DNA of 64,000 bases, taken from the NCBI RefSeq assembly GCF_905147365.1, contig NC_056427.1:7879001-7943000 (forward strand), written 5' to 3'. The notes under the pieces are model-generated. The model saw nothing but the letters and a program-made list of their open reading frames with translations, made no database searches and had not been told where the DNA came from. Each line of letters starts with the position of its first letter. The stretch's first letter is position 1. Of this stretch, positions 62,766-64,000 are shown piece by piece. The DNA is from Aricia agestis. Its lineage: Eukaryota; Arthropoda; Insecta; Lepidoptera; Lycaenidae. A program made the translations under genes and the position numbers.

Positions 62766-63305
62766 ATCCATTAATTTTTAATCAGCAGTCCAAAAATAAA
62801 CTTTCATATTTCTAACTTAAGAAATGACGCACTTTCATTTAAACTTTCAACCCCTATTTCACCCCCTCGGGGTAGATTTTTCAGAAACGTCTAAACACGT
62901 ATCCAATCATTTTTAATCATTAGCCTAAAATAAAGTTTCATGTTTCTAACTCAAGAAATAACGGACTTTCATTGACACTTTCATTCTCACTTTCAACCCC
63001 AATTTCACCCCCTTGGGGGTAGAATTTCCAAAAACGCTCAAATACGTATTCATTCATTTTTAATCCGTAACTCAAAAATAAAGTTTCATGTTCCTAACTT
63101 AAGAAATGACGGACTTTCATTCAGACTTTCAGCCCCTATTTCACCCCCTTCGGGGTAAAATTTTCAAAATTCCTACCTTAGTGGGTGTCTACTTAATAAA
63201 ACAACCCTACCTACCAAATTTCGTGACTGTAACTTTAACAGTTTTTGCTCAGCGATGATGAATCAGTCAGTCAGTCAGTCGGACATGTAATTTTATAAGT
63301 ATAGA
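62766..63305 (-). mobile_element. Helitron 5' part with three ~143-bp tandem units
   Basis: Minus-strand 5' end TCTATACTTATAAAATTACA at 63305, then a (CTGA)n run. Units 62766-62901, 62902-63048, 63049-63190 each hold aaataaagtttcatgtt-like and tttcaccccctcggggtaga-like words. Confidence 0.7.
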
Positions 63306-63480
63306 CGACAGCTGAATTGTATCACGTGGGCTTCGGCCTGACCGGGCATACCACCTCGCTCGGTCGGAAGATCTTCCTTTGGCCACCACATACTAAATGT
63401 GAATTGCAAGCACACTTGCATTTTGCGATTTTAAAAGAATGAATCATAACCCTTTAATCATGACCATTTTAGCCCCGCTG

Positions 63481-63625
63481 ACTATTGCTTCCAACAAGAT
63501 AAAAATCCTGAATTATTATTGTACAAACTTTACAAGAGCAATCGTAATTTTTAAAATAATTCAGACTAACAGTTTATTTATTGTAGTCAAGAACAATTTG
63601 TTTAGAGTAATACAACCGGGATTGT
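63481..63625. other. No recognised feature
   Basis: No feature. Confidence 0.3.
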
Positions 63626-64000
63626 AAAGGTGGCTTTCCGCTCTATGCCACAAGCGACGAAAAAACATTCTAATAAAGTGCCACACGACCTAGGCTAAAG
63701 GTTCCATTTTCTACCGACATTGGTCTAACGCCCCTTTGAGGGCGCTGAAGGTCTAAAGAGGGCAGGCGCGGTCGCAGAGGTAAAGTAAAGTTATGGAGGG
63801 GGTCCACAAAAAAAATTATCGCTGTAATAGCATAACTAGAAATTTCCTTTTTATTATTTAGCAAGATTTTGAGATTTTTCAATTTGACCTTAGATTTTGG
63901 GGGAGGGGGGGTCATGTCCCCTGTGACCCCCCCCCCCCCCCCCTTCGGACCGCGCCTGAAAGAGGGGTGGTGTGGGACCCAGAAAAAAATGGGGGCGGTG
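63626..64000. mobile_element. AAGGTGGCTTTC TIR element, copy 3 (cut by window end)
   Basis: aaaggtggctttccgctcta start; interrupted by the hAT-type MITE. Confidence 0.6.
63763..63958 (-). mobile_element. hAT-type MITE with poly-G block, copy 2
   Basis: Ends caggcgcggtc and gaccgcgcctg. Perfect 8-bp duplication AAAGAGGG at 63755-63762 and 63959-63966. Confidence 0.9.

Larger units (their letters stand above)
62247..63480. mobile_element. CAGCGGGG MITE, copy 4, split by ~1 kb
   Basis: Left 62247-62333 (cagcggggctaaaatggaca), right 63385-63480 (acttgcattttgcgatttta to ccattttagccccgctg). Confidence 0.7.

Noticed and set aside
63900..64000. GC-rich window end as a CpG-type promoter
   Set aside because: It is the poly-G/poly-C block of a hAT MITE plus its host repeat.

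Overview
This is a non-coding, transposon-dense stretch of a eukaryotic nuclear genome, almost certainly an insect and most likely a moth or butterfly (Lepidoptera). Reasons: AT-rich background; no prokaryotic operons or ribosome binding sites; a signal-peptide exon ending in a GTGAGT splice donor; 3' ends of RTE-type and jockey/CR1-type LINEs; tRNA-derived SINEs; and very many copies of the short CTAG-ended Helitron-like repeat beginning TCTATACTAATATTATAAAT and of the repeat ending in GGCCGATTTTT, both of which I know from moth and butterfly sequence. No species can be named from the sequence alone.

Host genes. I see two candidate exons on the plus strand. The first (about 21545-21662) encodes a start methionine, a hydrophobic signal peptide with an AHA|AT-type cleavage site, and stops at AG|GTGAGT in phase 1. 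The second (44495-44610) is an uninterrupted 38-codon stretch between TTACAG and GTAAGT with a Cys-x-x-Cys motif. They could be one secreted-protein gene whose 23 kb intron is full of transposons, but their phases do not join directly, so at least one exon between them would be missing from my view. At 43175-44142 there is a TATA box and a broken protein-coding unit resembling an uncharacterised family of arthropod mobile-element-linked proteins, apparently with an internal deletion and a frameshift.

Mobile elements. Nearly everything else is repeats. Recurring families: (1) SL, a SINE-like element of about 300 bp starting ACGTGGGAGAGCC whose last ~130 bp equal the 3' end of a jockey/CR1-type LINE also present here (51.1, 36.0 and 18.6 kb); (2) tSINE1, a ~370 bp tRNA-derived SINE with an (ATT)n tail; tSINE2 and tSINE3, two further tRNA-derived families; (3) Helitron-like elements with at least six different 3' hairpins followed by CTAG; (4) a TTAA-target MITE; (5) the GGCCGA repeat; (6) TA-target foldback MITEs (CAGGGTG ends); (7) hAT-type MITEs with 8-bp target duplications; (8) PIF/Harbinger-type MITEs with TAA or TTA duplications; (9) a GTCGCAG-ended family with long terminal inverted repeats; (10) several foldback elements seen once or twice.

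Layout: 0-9 kb dense Helitron, SL and MITE pieces; 9-16 kb foldback MITEs and tSINE1; 16-21.5 kb nested hAT/Helitron/SINE; 21.5 kb signal-peptide exon; 22-27 kb the deepest nest (GGCCGA repeat split by Helitrons carrying a tSINE2 piece and a 73-bp Harbinger-type MITE); 27-34.5 kb sparse old repeats, a CCGCCAT motif cluster and a GC-rich insert; 35 kb long-TIR element; 36-41 kb SL, SINE and hAT copies; 42-45 kb the least repetitive part, with the coding remnant and second exon; 45-64 kb again nested repeats. Many insertions sit inside other repeats, so the empty sites can be read directly and give a relative order of insertion.
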